Source: CBFGTA01 sp965651595 (GTDB lineage Bacteria; Actinomycetota; Actinomycetes; S36-B12; UBA10799). From it: a stretch of 21,912 bases of DNA. Under the pieces are notes generated by a model. The model saw only the letters and a list, made by a program, of their open reading frames with translations. It searched no databases and had not been told where the DNA came from. This document shows, piece after piece, positions 15,125 to 21,912 of this stretch. The stretch is from contig CBFGTA010000024.1 of the NCBI GenBank assembly GCA_965651595.1, positions 1 through 21,912 on the forward strand, given 5' to 3'. The translations under genes and the position numbers were made by a program. Numbering within the stretch: position 1 is the first letter of the stretch; every line of letters starts with the position of its first letter.

Positions 15125-15799
15125 GTGCGACTCGTGATTGCCGAATGTTCCGTCGACTACGTCGGCAAACTCGCAGCACACCTGCCGCGTGCCCGTCGAC
15201 TCATCCTGGTGAAGTCCGATGGTTCCGTATCGATCCACGCTGACGACCGCGCCTATAAGCCCCTCAACTGGATGAGTCCGCCATGCACGATGGTGGTGGC
15301 TGCCGGGCCCGCTGGCGGCCAGACCTGGACCGTCACTCACAAGTCGGGTGACCAACTCATCATCACCATCACCGACGTCGAAGCCGACCACCACTACGAC
15401 CTCGGAATCGATCCCGGACTGGTCAAGGATGGCGTCGAAGCCCACTTGCAGCAGTTGTTGGCCGAACAAGTAACCGTGCTGGGGTCAGGATGGACCCTCG
15501 TGCGCCGCGAATTTCCTACCGCGATTGGACCGGTGGACCTTCTGTGTCGGGATGGGGAGGGAAGCACCGTCGCCGTCGAGATCAAACGACGGGGAGAAAT
15601 CATGGGAGTGGAGCAACTCACCCGCTACCTGGAGTTGCTCAACCGCGATCCGCTTCTGGCGCCGGTGCGCGGGGTCTTCGCTGCCCAGGAAATCAAGCCG
15701 CAGGCGCGGACGCTGGCGGTCGATCGTGGAATAGCTTGTGTTGTGCTCGACTACGATGCGTTGCGCGGATTCGATGACGCCTCGGAGCGTCTGTTCTAA
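15125..15799 (+). CDS. nucS: Mismatch-specific endonuclease NucS/EndoMS
   Basis: NucS cuts both strands at mismatched bases and provides mismatch repair in actinobacteria and many archaea that lack MutS/MutL. The 224-residue protein is full length. The N-terminal dimerisation/DNA-binding domain has RLVIAECSVDYVG and DDRAYKPLNWM, with Arg42 at the position known to bind DNA in archaeal NucS. The C-terminal restriction-like nuclease has GPVDLLCRD (Asp138) and VAVEIKRRG (Glu152, Lys154), the D...ExK core, followed by GVEQLTRYLELL. The C-terminus ends in ERLF, resembling the short tail that contacts the sliding clamp. GTG 15125 is the only start consistent with the family. It diverges from the dehydrogenase gene. 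Confidence 0.95.
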   Translation: MRLVIAECSVDYVGKLAAHLPRARRLILVKSDGSVSIHADDRAYKPLNWMSPPCTMVVAAGPAGGQTWTVTHKSGDQLIITITDVEADHHYDLGIDPGLVKDGVEAHLQQLLAEQVTVLGSGWTLVRREFPTAIGPVDLLCRDGEGSTVAVEIKRRGEIMGVEQLTRYLELLNRDPLLAPVRGVFAAQEIKPQARTLAVDRGIACVVLDYDALRGFDDASERLF

Positions 15800-15810
15800 A
15801 CATTCGACTT

Positions 15811-15852
15811 GCGGGCAATCACCGGGCGAGGCCGCGCCCACAGGTCGCCCGC
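15811..15852. terminator. Nested GC-rich inverted repeats between convergent genes
   Basis: GCGGGC (15811-15816) pairs with GCCCGC (15847-15852), and inside it GGGCG (15824-15828) pairs with CGCCC (15835-15839) around a 6-nt loop. It lies in the 62-bp gap between the stops of nucS and the M23/NlpC gene, where a two-way terminator would be expected. No T-run follows on either strand. Confidence 0.4.
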
Positions 15853-15861
15853 GCTGATGAT

Positions 15862-17433
15862 TCAGTCGCTGCTGGCATTCTTTCGGGCAGATTGCTTGGC
15901 CTTGTCAGCCTTGGCTGGTTTGTGTAGCGGTACGAGTTCGACGGACTTGTCGATGCGGTTTCCGTCCGTGAGGACCCGCCCGAACATAGACGGATACTTA
16001 TAGAAGTCGCCACTGGTGTAGCTCGATACCACGACGCCACGACTGGGCGAAGCGGCATGGATGAAGAGTCCCTTGGCCGGATCAAGGACGAGTCCGACGT
16101 GGTCGATTCGGCCCTTGATGTCGCTGCCGTTGTCGAGACGCCAGAAGATCAGATCGCCGGGCTGCAAGTCCGCTTCGTCAATCGGCGCCACCCACTTGGT
16201 GTTCAGCGCCATGTCGTTGGGAGTTTGCTTCTTCCAGGTCGCCCCAGCCTTGCGCCACGCATCGAAAACGAGCCCTTGGCGACTATAGGCTGGCCCGGTG
16301 TCTTTCTTCTTCGTCGTGAACGATGAACCCACCTTCGTCATTGCATAGCTCACTGCGTAGCGGGCCCGCTTTGAACCGCCCTCAGGCACTGTCCCGTCAA
16401 ACTCCGGTGCGACCGTGTAGAGGCCCATGCTCGCGTCAAGACGGGACTTGAGGTCGGCAACTTGCAGCTCGGCCTCTTCCAGATCCGACTGGGCTCGGTC
16501 GCGGATTCCTTGGGCTTCTTCCTGCAAGTCCTTGACCCGCAAGAGCGCCGAAACGGCTCGTGAAACGACTGCGTTCTGGGAGTTGTTGGCGTAATTGACC
16601 AGCACCTCACGGTCGGTGAGCGAGGCGATGTCACCAGCGGTCAGAGCCTCAGTCTGCAGAAGCAATTCGGGCTCGATTCCGGTGATATAAACCTCGCGTA
16701 CGTACCTGGCGAGGATTCCGCGAGCTTCTTCGGCCACGTCTTCAGCCACTCGAACTTTCTTGGCGATGGCCCGCAGCTCAGCTTGAGCCTGCTCGGCCTG
16801 GGCCTGGGCCCGGGCCAGTGCCGCCTCTGCGCCGCCGAGTTCGGCAGCCAACGCCGCCGCCAATTCAGGATCGAACTCGACCCCGGGAATAGCCTCAGCG
16901 CTGGGGGCCCCACCCAACCAAGGCCGCGGGTCCACCGGCTGGGAGTTCACGCGCACTTCGAAATGCAGATGGGGCCCGGTCGAGTTACCGGTCGATCCGA
17001 CCGCTCCGATCATTTGACCGGCGGCAACCGGTGCTCCAACTTGGGTGGTGATGGCCGACAGGTGGGCGTACCAGCTTTGTACTCCATCAGGGTGATGGAC
17101 CTGCACGAGGTTCCCGTAGGCGCCGCCGTTGCCCGTAAAGATCACAACTCCCGGGGCTGCCGAAAGAACCGGCGTTCCGGACGCGGCACTCAGATCCTGT
17201 CCGGTGTGATAACCAGACGACCACAAGGGGCCAGCCACTCCGTAGTTGGCACTCCAGCTCCACGCCCCGCCCGGGAGCGGAAACACCTTCTTGTATGTGG
17301 CGTTTGGCAGGGTAATGGTCACCGGTTCAGCAGGCTCGGCACTAGCCGGGACGGTTACAGTCGACAGCCCGAAAACCAACGCCACAGCGATGCCAGCCGA
17401 ACTAATTGCCAAGGGTGGGTTAACACGTCTCAC
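15862..17433 (-). CDS. Secreted M23 endopeptidase-coiled-coil-NlpC/P60-like protein
   Basis: A 523-residue exported cell-wall protein. GTG 17433 is chosen because GGTGGAGG lies 5 nt upstream and a clean signal peptide follows (to about ASA, residue 32). An M23/LytM domain (~45-172) holds all zinc ligands: HTGQD (H76, D80), YAH124 and HLH (155, 157), so it is probably active on peptidoglycan cross-links. Residues ~190-335 form a long Ala/Glu-rich coiled coil with LARYVREVYITG, as in RipA/RipC-like hydrolases, where it holds or inhibits the catalytic domain. The C-terminal part (~355-495) is NlpC/P60-like, with PGDLIFW, IDHVGLV (H445) and FIHA (H459). Where D-C-S-G-L is expected the sequence reads S384-R385-Q386-G-L, so the catalytic Cys is absent. 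A Lys-rich tail ends the protein. It diverges from arcA. Confidence 0.92.
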   Translation of the reverse strand: MRRVNPPLAISSAGIAVALVFGLSTVTVPASAEPAEPVTITLPNATYKKVFPLPGGAWSWSANYGVAGPLWSSGYHTGQDLSAASGTPVLSAAPGVVIFTGNGGAYGNLVQVHHPDGVQSWYAHLSAITTQVGAPVAAGQMIGAVGSTGNSTGPHLHFEVRVNSQPVDPRPWLGGAPSAEAIPGVEFDPELAAALAAELGGAEAALARAQAQAEQAQAELRAIAKKVRVAEDVAEEARGILARYVREVYITGIEPELLLQTEALTAGDIASLTDREVLVNYANNSQNAVVSRAVSALLRVKDLQEEAQGIRDRAQSDLEEAELQVADLKSRLDASMGLYTVAPEFDGTVPEGGSKRARYAVSYAMTKVGSSFTTKKKDTGPAYSRQGLVFDAWRKAGATWKKQTPNDMALNTKWVAPIDEADLQPGDLIFWRLDNGSDIKGRIDHVGLVLDPAKGLFIHAASPSRGVVVSSYTSGDFYKYPSMFGRVLTDGNRIDKSVELVPLHKPAKADKAKQSARKNASSD

Positions 17434-17566
17434 GAGTGCCTCCACCAACCTTCCTTCGCCCACTGCCTCATTGCAGGGTGCATGATCGAGCGCCATCTTG
17501 CAAGCCACACCTGACAATTGGACTGTTGCCCACGCCACAGAGACTGCATAGCAACAGCCAAACTGA

Positions 17567-17572
17567 CACGAT
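17567..17572 (+). promoter_or_regulatory. -10-like CACGAT (TGACACGAT) 6 nt before arcA
   Basis: TGACACGATG is followed by GTG 17579 with 6 nt after the hexamer, matching the layout before the lipoprotein gene. No ribosome binding site precedes the GTG, and a closer ATG (17571) is out of frame and hits a stop at once. Confidence 0.4.
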
Positions 17573-17578
17573 GGCCCA

Positions 17579-18814
17579 GTGACTTTCTCTGTGGATTCTG
17601 AGGTTGGCCAGCTCCACGAAGTGATCCTCCACCGACCCGGGTTGGAACTGGCCCGGCTGACACCCGACAACGTCGAGAGCCTGCTGTTCGACGACGTGAT
17701 GTGGCTTGAGCGGGCCCGAGATGAGCACGACGGATTCGCCTCGGCCCTGCGGTCCCGAGGAGTGCAGGTCCACTATTTTGGCGACCTTCTCGCCGAGGTT
17801 CTCGCTACCGACGATGGCCGCCACTTCGTCACCGAACGCATCTTCACCGACAACACTGTCGGACCCGAACTGGTACGCGAATACTCCTCCCTGGTCGACG
17901 CAGCCGCGCCCGACCGCCTCGCCGAACTACTGATCGGCGGGATTCTGAAATCAGACGTGCCGATGATTCCCGACGGCGAATCCCTCGTGTGGGACGCGCT
18001 GGAGCCCGACGACTTCTTCCTCACTCCCTTGCCCAACCACCTATTCCAAAGGGACAACTCGGCGTGGATCTACTCGGCGGTGTCGATCAACCCGATGGCG
18101 ATGCCAGCTCGCAAGCGGGAGATCGTCCACTCACGAGCGATCTGGAACTATCATCCCCGCCTCGCGGTGGGCCCGGAACAGTTTTGGCAGGGAAACGACG
18201 ACACCGTCCACGATCCGGCCACCATTGAAGGTGGTGACATCCTGGTCATCGGTAGCCGCACGGTGATGGTGGGCCTGTCGGAAAGGACCACTACCCAGGG
18301 CATCGCCAAGCTCACGCGGACGTTGTTTGCCGACGAATCGGAACGGGTCGACACCGTCATCGTGGTTGAACTCCCCCACCAGCGGGCCTTCATGCACCTC
18401 GACACGGCCATGACGATGGTCGACGTCGACGCGTTCAGCGTCTACCCGTACCTGCCCGACGGCTTGCGCTCCTGGACTCTCACGAAGAAGGACCCCTCCG
18501 GGGCCTATCTGCTCCGGGAGAACCGGGAACTGTTCGAGGCGATCGCTCAAGCGTTGGGACTCGATGCCATGAGGGCACTCAAGACGCCCATCGACCGAAT
18601 GGGCGCACAGCGGGAACAGTGGGACGACGGCTGCAACTTCCTCGCGATCGAGCCTGGTGTCGTCGTCGGGTACGAGCGCAACACGACCACCAACACTTTC
18701 TTGCGCGATCACGGTATCGAAGTGATCGAGATCGTGGGCTCCGAACTCGGCCGAGGCCGAGGCGGGCCGCGTTGTATGAGCTGCCCGGTTCGCCGTGACG
18801 CTGTGGCGATGTGA
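17579..18814 (+). CDS. arcA: Arginine deiminase
   Basis: ArcA hydrolyses L-arginine to citrulline and ammonia in the cytoplasm. The 411-residue length is normal. The catalytic set is complete: Asp159 in FQRDN, Glu217 in IEGGD, His273 and Asp275 in MHLDTAMTMVD, and the nucleophile Cys399 in GRGGPRCMSCP. Other family marks are EVGQLHEVILHRPGLELARL at the N-terminus and NFLAIEPGVVVGYERN (353-368). Homology begins right at GTG 17579. The amino-acid permease gene follows after 17 bp on the same strand, forming a likely two-gene operon. The usual partners arcB (ornithine carbamoyltransferase) and arcC (carbamate kinase) are not in the window. Confidence 0.95.
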   Translation: MTFSVDSEVGQLHEVILHRPGLELARLTPDNVESLLFDDVMWLERARDEHDGFASALRSRGVQVHYFGDLLAEVLATDDGRHFVTERIFTDNTVGPELVREYSSLVDAAAPDRLAELLIGGILKSDVPMIPDGESLVWDALEPDDFFLTPLPNHLFQRDNSAWIYSAVSINPMAMPARKREIVHSRAIWNYHPRLAVGPEQFWQGNDDTVHDPATIEGGDILVIGSRTVMVGLSERTTTQGIAKLTRTLFADESERVDTVIVVELPHQRAFMHLDTAMTMVDVDAFSVYPYLPDGLRSWTLTKKDPSGAYLLRENRELFEAIAQALGLDAMRALKTPIDRMGAQREQWDDGCNFLAIEPGVVVGYERNTTTNTFLRDHGIEVIEIVGSELGRGRGGPRCMSCPVRRDAVAM

Positions 18815-18831
18815 GCTGGTGAGATCTCGCG

Positions 18832-20277
18832 GTGAGTGGGTCTGATGACCCCGGGGTAGGTCGGCGGCACCGCGATGCGGAGGTCGTGGCCGCACCTCTG
18901 GATCCGGATGCGCCGAGACTGCGCACTGATCCGTCGAAGCTGCTCGGAGTTCCCGGAGCGACTGCTCTCATCATCGGCGGAGTCGTCGGCACCGGCGTCT
19001 TCACCTTGCCTGCTTCCCTCGCACCCTACGGGATGATCGCAATAGTAGCTCTGCTGCTGGTGACAGTAGGGGCTATTTGCGTGGGTCTGGTGTTCGCGCG
19101 AATGTCCCGGACGATCGCGCGGGCGGGGGGACCGTACGCCTACCCGCACGAGGTGCTCGGCAACCTCGCCGGATTCGTCGCCGCCTGGTCCTACTGGCTC
19201 ACGACGGCCGTGGGCAATGCAGGAATCGTCGTGTCATGGACTTTCTACGTCAACGCCCTCTTCGGGTGGACGACCGAATCACTGGTCAGAGATTTCTCAA
19301 TTGCGATGGTCGGCCTGTGGATTCCGGTCGCCATCAACTTCATCGGGCTCCAGCAGGTCCGCATCTTCCAACTGGTAACCGTGGCCCTCAAAGTTGTGCC
19401 ACTGGTGTTCATGGCATCGATCGGCCTCTTCTGGGCCGCACAGCGGTGGGAGTTTCCCGCGTTGAATCCATCCGGAATGCCGGGATGGCTCGCGCTCGGC
19501 AGCGCCGGGGCACTGGTCCTGTTCATCTATCTGGGTGTCGAGGACGCCAGTTCGGCTGCCGGTCGGGTTCGAAATCCGCGTCAGGCAGTCGCCCGCGCCA
19601 CCATCATCGGAACTTTCATCGTGGCCATCCTGTACGTCGGTTCGACGGTAGCGATCTTCGGAATCGTTCCTACCGAACAACTCGCCAGCAGTCCGGCCCC
19701 CTTCTCCACAGCACTCGACCTCGTCACGGGATCCTCCGCTGCCGGACAACTCATGGCGTTCTTCGCCGTCGTCTCCGGCATCGGGGCCCTCAACGGACTG
19801 ACGCTGCTCGTTGCCGAGGTGCCGAGGGCCGCAGCCGCCGACGGACTCCTCCCGTCCTTCTTCACCCGCATCACCCGTCGCGACGCCCCCTACGTCGGCC
19901 TCATCGCCAGCGCGACTCTCGCGTCGCTGCTCGTGGTGGTTGCCAGCATCGGCACGAGCGGCATCGAGGTGTTCAACGTTCTCGTCCTGATGACCGGAAT
20001 CACTTCCGCCCTGCCCTACTGCCTGACCTGTGTGGCCGCCCTCGTCGTGCTGGTTCGATGGCGCCATCCGCCGCCCTCACGCGCCATGTTCGTACGCGAC
20101 TGCACAATCACTGTGCTGGCGTTGCTGTTCAGCATCGCCTGCATCGCTGGCAGCGGTTGGCTGCCCCTGCTCGGGGTCGGGCTGCTCATGGCCGTCGGGT
20201 TCGTGGTCTACGGATGGGACCAACGGCGTCGCCGAGTGGCGGCCGAGGCCCCACCGGACCCGTCACTGTCTGTGTGA
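18832..20277 (+). CDS. APC-family amino-acid permease, probably arginine-linked
   Basis: A 481-residue transporter with about twelve hydrophobic helices after a polar N-terminus of ~38 residues. The first helix has the APC signature GGVVGTGVFTLPASLAPYG; RAGGPYAYPHEVLGNLAGF and FIYLGVEDASSAAGRVRNP are the other typical family stretches. APC permeases of this subgroup include basic amino-acid antiporters. The position 17 bp after arcA suggests arginine uptake, or exchange with citrulline or ornithine, but the sequence alone does not fix the substrate. GTG 18832 has GGTGAG 8 nt upstream. The stop is TGA 20275-20277. Confidence 0.85.
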   Translation: MSGSDDPGVGRRHRDAEVVAAPLDPDAPRLRTDPSKLLGVPGATALIIGGVVGTGVFTLPASLAPYGMIAIVALLLVTVGAICVGLVFARMSRTIARAGGPYAYPHEVLGNLAGFVAAWSYWLTTAVGNAGIVVSWTFYVNALFGWTTESLVRDFSIAMVGLWIPVAINFIGLQQVRIFQLVTVALKVVPLVFMASIGLFWAAQRWEFPALNPSGMPGWLALGSAGALVLFIYLGVEDASSAAGRVRNPRQAVARATIIGTFIVAILYVGSTVAIFGIVPTEQLASSPAPFSTALDLVTGSSAAGQLMAFFAVVSGIGALNGLTLLVAEVPRAAAADGLLPSFFTRITRRDAPYVGLIASATLASLLVVVASIGTSGIEVFNVLVLMTGITSALPYCLTCVAALVVLVRWRHPPPSRAMFVRDCTITVLALLFSIACIAGSGWLPLLGVGLLMAVGFVVYGWDQRRRRVAAEAPPDPSLSV

Positions 20278-20344
20278 CAATCACCACGCTGCGCTTATTG
20301 GGGCTTTACATTCGTGCCTTCCTCGCGCACACTCGAAAAGTCTG

Positions 20345-20359
20345 CACGAAGAGTTCGTG
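20345..20359. promoter_or_regulatory. 15-bp palindrome CACGAA-GAG-TTCGTG upstream of the L,D-transpeptidase
   Basis: Perfect 6-bp arms with a 3-bp spacer, 72-86 nt before the transpeptidase start. A TTGATC (20362-20367) that could serve as a -35 begins 2 nt after it. The place and symmetry fit a transcription-factor site in the 153-bp gap after the permease. Confidence 0.35.
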
Positions 20360-20430
20360 GGTTGATCGCCTCACTTGCGATCCTCACCGTCGGTGAACTG
20401 ATCCGTCGTGAATCATCCTTGGGAGTTTGT

Positions 20431-21294
20431 GTGTCTACACGTTCACGCCGTCCTGTGTCGCGTCTGCTCGTCGTCCCGGTTTCCGCTATCGTGGCAGGCA
20501 GCCTGGCGACAGTGCCCGGCTACGCCGCGTCCACGCAAACTGTCCCTGTCGGGCAAGTCTCTCCCGCCCAGCTCATCATGGCGATAGCAGCCGAAACAGC
20601 CTCGGATGTCGCTGTGCAAGGGAAACGCTCCCCCTACGGCCAGCTACCAGCAGTGCCCGAGTCACCCGTAACCGACGCTTCTCCCGCTGCCACCATCGCC
20701 GACTTCCAGGTGCTGCTCACAGCTGCCGGTTCCGAAGTTGCCGCCACCGGCGAGTGGGACCGAGCGACAACCGCTGCGGTCCGCCTGTTTCAGTCCAAAC
20801 AGGGCATCAAGAAGACTGGCCGGGGGGACGCTCGAACTGTTGATCTGGTGGCGCAGCGGGCTGGCGACGGAAGTGTGCCGACCGAGTGCACGAAGCCCGG
20901 CATTCGCCTGTGCGTGGACAAGGCGCAAAAAGTGGTCCGCTACTTCCGCGACGGGATCTTCGTGCGCACGATCAACATCAACATTGGGCCCGAGAAAGGC
21001 GACGAGAACTACGGTCGTTACAGCTCCACCCGGGTGGGCACGAATAAGGTGTTCTACAAGAAAGTTCACTCCTATTCGAGCCTTTATGGCTACCCGATGC
21101 CGTACATGGTGCAGTTCGATGGCGGCATCGGCTTCCACTACTCGGACTACTTCGCCCAGACCGGCTACCGCGACACGAGCATGGGCTGCACGATCATCGC
21201 CGACAAATCCGAAGCTCGGTGGCTGTACAACAACACTCCCAAAGGCACCAAGGTCACGGTTTACCGCGGCAACACGGGCTCGGCCCGCGACTAG
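20431..21294 (+). CDS. L,D-transpeptidase (YkuD) with peptidoglycan-binding domain
   Basis: A 287-residue exported enzyme that would form 3-3 cross-links or attach groups to peptidoglycan. GTG 20431 is chosen because GGGAG lies 5 nt upstream and a signal peptide follows at once (RLLVVPVSAIVAGSLATVPGYAAS, cleavage near residue 32). A frame open from 20314 would bury it. Residues ~86-142 form a PG_binding_1-like domain (DFQVLLTAAG, ATGEWDRATTAAVRLFQ). The YkuD domain (~155-279) has the catalytic His in GIGFHYSDY (H236) and Cys253. The motif normally read S-H-G-C reads S-M-G-C (250-253), and the usual V-R/N after Cys is T-I-I. The catalytic Cys and the first His remain, so activity is plausible. 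Confidence 0.9.
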   Translation: MSTRSRRPVSRLLVVPVSAIVAGSLATVPGYAASTQTVPVGQVSPAQLIMAIAAETASDVAVQGKRSPYGQLPAVPESPVTDASPAATIADFQVLLTAAGSEVAATGEWDRATTAAVRLFQSKQGIKKTGRGDARTVDLVAQRAGDGSVPTECTKPGIRLCVDKAQKVVRYFRDGIFVRTININIGPEKGDENYGRYSSTRVGTNKVFYKKVHSYSSLYGYPMPYMVQFDGGIGFHYSDYFAQTGYRDTSMGCTIIADKSEARWLYNNTPKGTKVTVYRGNTGSARD

Positions 21295-21369
21295 TGGTCG
21301 TTCTGCTCACAGCGTCGTCGCACGGGTGCCCAATCTCTGACTTTGATGGTGACCTCTTAATTCTGTGAC

Positions 21370-21375
21370 TAGCAT
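21370..21375 (+). promoter_or_regulatory. -10 element TAGCAT for a leaderless transcript
   Basis: TAGCAT ends 6 nt before GTG 21382, the start of the last gene. A TTGATG at 21343-21348 is 21 bp upstream, too far for a standard -35. Confidence 0.45.
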
Positions 21376-21381
21376 GGGGCC

Positions 21382-21912
21382 GTGAAGAGACGACCTTGGT
21401 CACTCACCGGCGTCATCGTCGGGAGTGCGGCTTACGCGGCAAGTCTGTCGCCCTCGTTGCTGCCCCGCACCACCCCCACCGCCGTCGGTCTGGCCGTGGC
21501 TAGCGCAGTCGGCGGCTATGCGCTCGGTTCCATCGTGGAGGGAAGCGCCGCAGCGCTGCGCCAGTCTTCGCGGCACCAGGGGGCTGCGTCAGGTGTGTCT
21601 GTACCGGTGGCCGATGTGTCGCTGACCCGACGCATCACCAAACCCACAGTTGCCGTGGCCGCAGCTGCAATCGCTGCGAGTCTGACGCCAGCGGCCCTCG
21701 CCGAACAAGATGGGCAGTTCGCCTTGACCGGTGCGGCCGGGCAGCCTCCCGCCAGCGTCGTGTTGGTCGGCGCCACGGTCGTCGGCAGCGTGGCGCTCGT
21801 CTATGTTGGCCGGGGTTTGCGCCGCGGAGCCCAGGGCCTGGCCGAGGCATTGGGACGACACTGGGACGGACCGTACCCGGCTCGCGCCGTCATCGGCGGG
21901 CTCGTCGTGGCA
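21382..21912 (+). CDS. Abhydrolase_9-type membrane protein, N-terminal part (runs off right edge)
   Basis: An open frame from GTG 21382 runs to the window end (177 codons, no stop). It opens KRRPWSLTGVIVGSAAYAAS followed by LSPSLLPRTT. The L[ST]PSLLPR motif after the first membrane helix is characteristic of the actinobacterial alpha/beta-hydrolase family with an N-terminal membrane domain (Abhydrolase_9_N). Three further hydrophobic segments are visible (VGLAVASAVGGYALGSIV, PTVAVAAAAIAASLTPAALA, VVLVGATVVGSVALVYVG). The catalytic domain would lie outside the window. No ribosome binding site precedes the GTG. Confidence 0.78.
   Translation, partial: MKRRPWSLTGVIVGSAAYAASLSPSLLPRTTPTAVGLAVASAVGGYALGSIVEGSAAALRQSSRHQGAASGVSVPVADVSLTRRITKPTVAVAAAAIAASLTPAALAEQDGQFALTGAAGQPPASVVLVGATVVGSVALVYVGRGLRRGAQGLAEALGRHWDGPYPARAVIGGLVVA

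Noticed and set aside
19297..20067. 256-codon minus-strand frame opposite the permease
   Set aside because: Asp/Gly/His/Glu-rich composition that mirrors hydrophobic codons on the other strand; no gene-like features.
19077..20396. 439-codon plus-strand frame overlapping the permease
   Set aside because: It is Arg/His/Gly-rich with no membrane helices or motifs; the permease frame shows clear APC motifs, so this is an out-of-frame shadow.
1..21912. CRISPR array, tRNA/rRNA genes, insertion sequences or prophage genes
   Set aside because: No regularly spaced repeats, no cloverleaf-like or rRNA sequence, and no transposase, integrase or phage structural motifs were seen in any frame.

Overview
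The window reads as a moderately high-GC actinobacterial chromosome segment, from the class Actinomycetia or a close uncultured relative. Four things point that way: a MurT/GatD lipid II amidation pair, a NucS/EndoMS mismatch endonuclease, several secreted peptidoglycan enzymes, and many start codons that appear to lie at or next to the transcription start (leaderless mRNAs). No phage, transposon, tRNA, rRNA or CRISPR array is visible. Genes are dense, and the longest gap without a gene is about 174 bp.

Layout. 1-221: the start of a PH-domain-like membrane protein gene (minus strand, runs off the left edge). 285-3060: murT, gatD and an AIM24-family gene on the plus strand. 3208-4440: a PLP-dependent decarboxylase of the sphingosine-1-phosphate-lyase type, interrupted by one in-frame TAG. 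4461-5375: a DMT-type transporter on the minus strand. 5550-7434: methylmalonyl/ethylmalonyl-CoA epimerase and crotonyl-CoA carboxylase/reductase, two enzymes of the ethylmalonyl-CoA pathway. 11938 down to 7483: a tight minus-strand run of five genes (polytopic membrane protein, large secreted membrane-anchored coiled-coil protein, small Cys/His protein, alpha/beta hydrolase, SDR oxidoreductase). Upstream of it on the same strand lie an alpha/beta-hydrolase-like lipoprotein (12080-13606) and a 3-hydroxyacyl-CoA dehydrogenase (13697-14953). 15125-15799: nucS. 15862-17433: an M23 plus NlpC/P60-like envelope protein. 17579-20277: arginine deiminase and an amino-acid permease. 20431-21294: an L,D-transpeptidase. 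21382 to the right edge: the membrane N-terminus of an Abhydrolase_9-type protein.

How the genes fit together. Two themes dominate. The first is cell-wall construction and remodelling: lipid II amidation, an M23/NlpC protein, an L,D-transpeptidase and surface-anchored proteins. The second is acyl-CoA carbon metabolism: 3-hydroxyacyl-CoA dehydrogenase, Ccr, epimerase and SDR. The arginine deiminase/permease pair adds arginine use or acid/nitrogen balance.

Most notable oddities: the amber codon inside an otherwise intact decarboxylase; an NlpC/P60 domain whose catalytic Cys position is Arg; a lipoprotein hydrolase whose nucleophile Ser position is Ala; an uncharacterised gene pair encoding a polytopic membrane protein and an xxxLxxG-repeat surface protein; a 24-bp dyad upstream of that pair; and a recurring -10-like hexamer placed 6-7 nt before the start codon of genes that lack a Shine-Dalgarno sequence. 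All family assignments come from reading motifs by eye; no database search was run.
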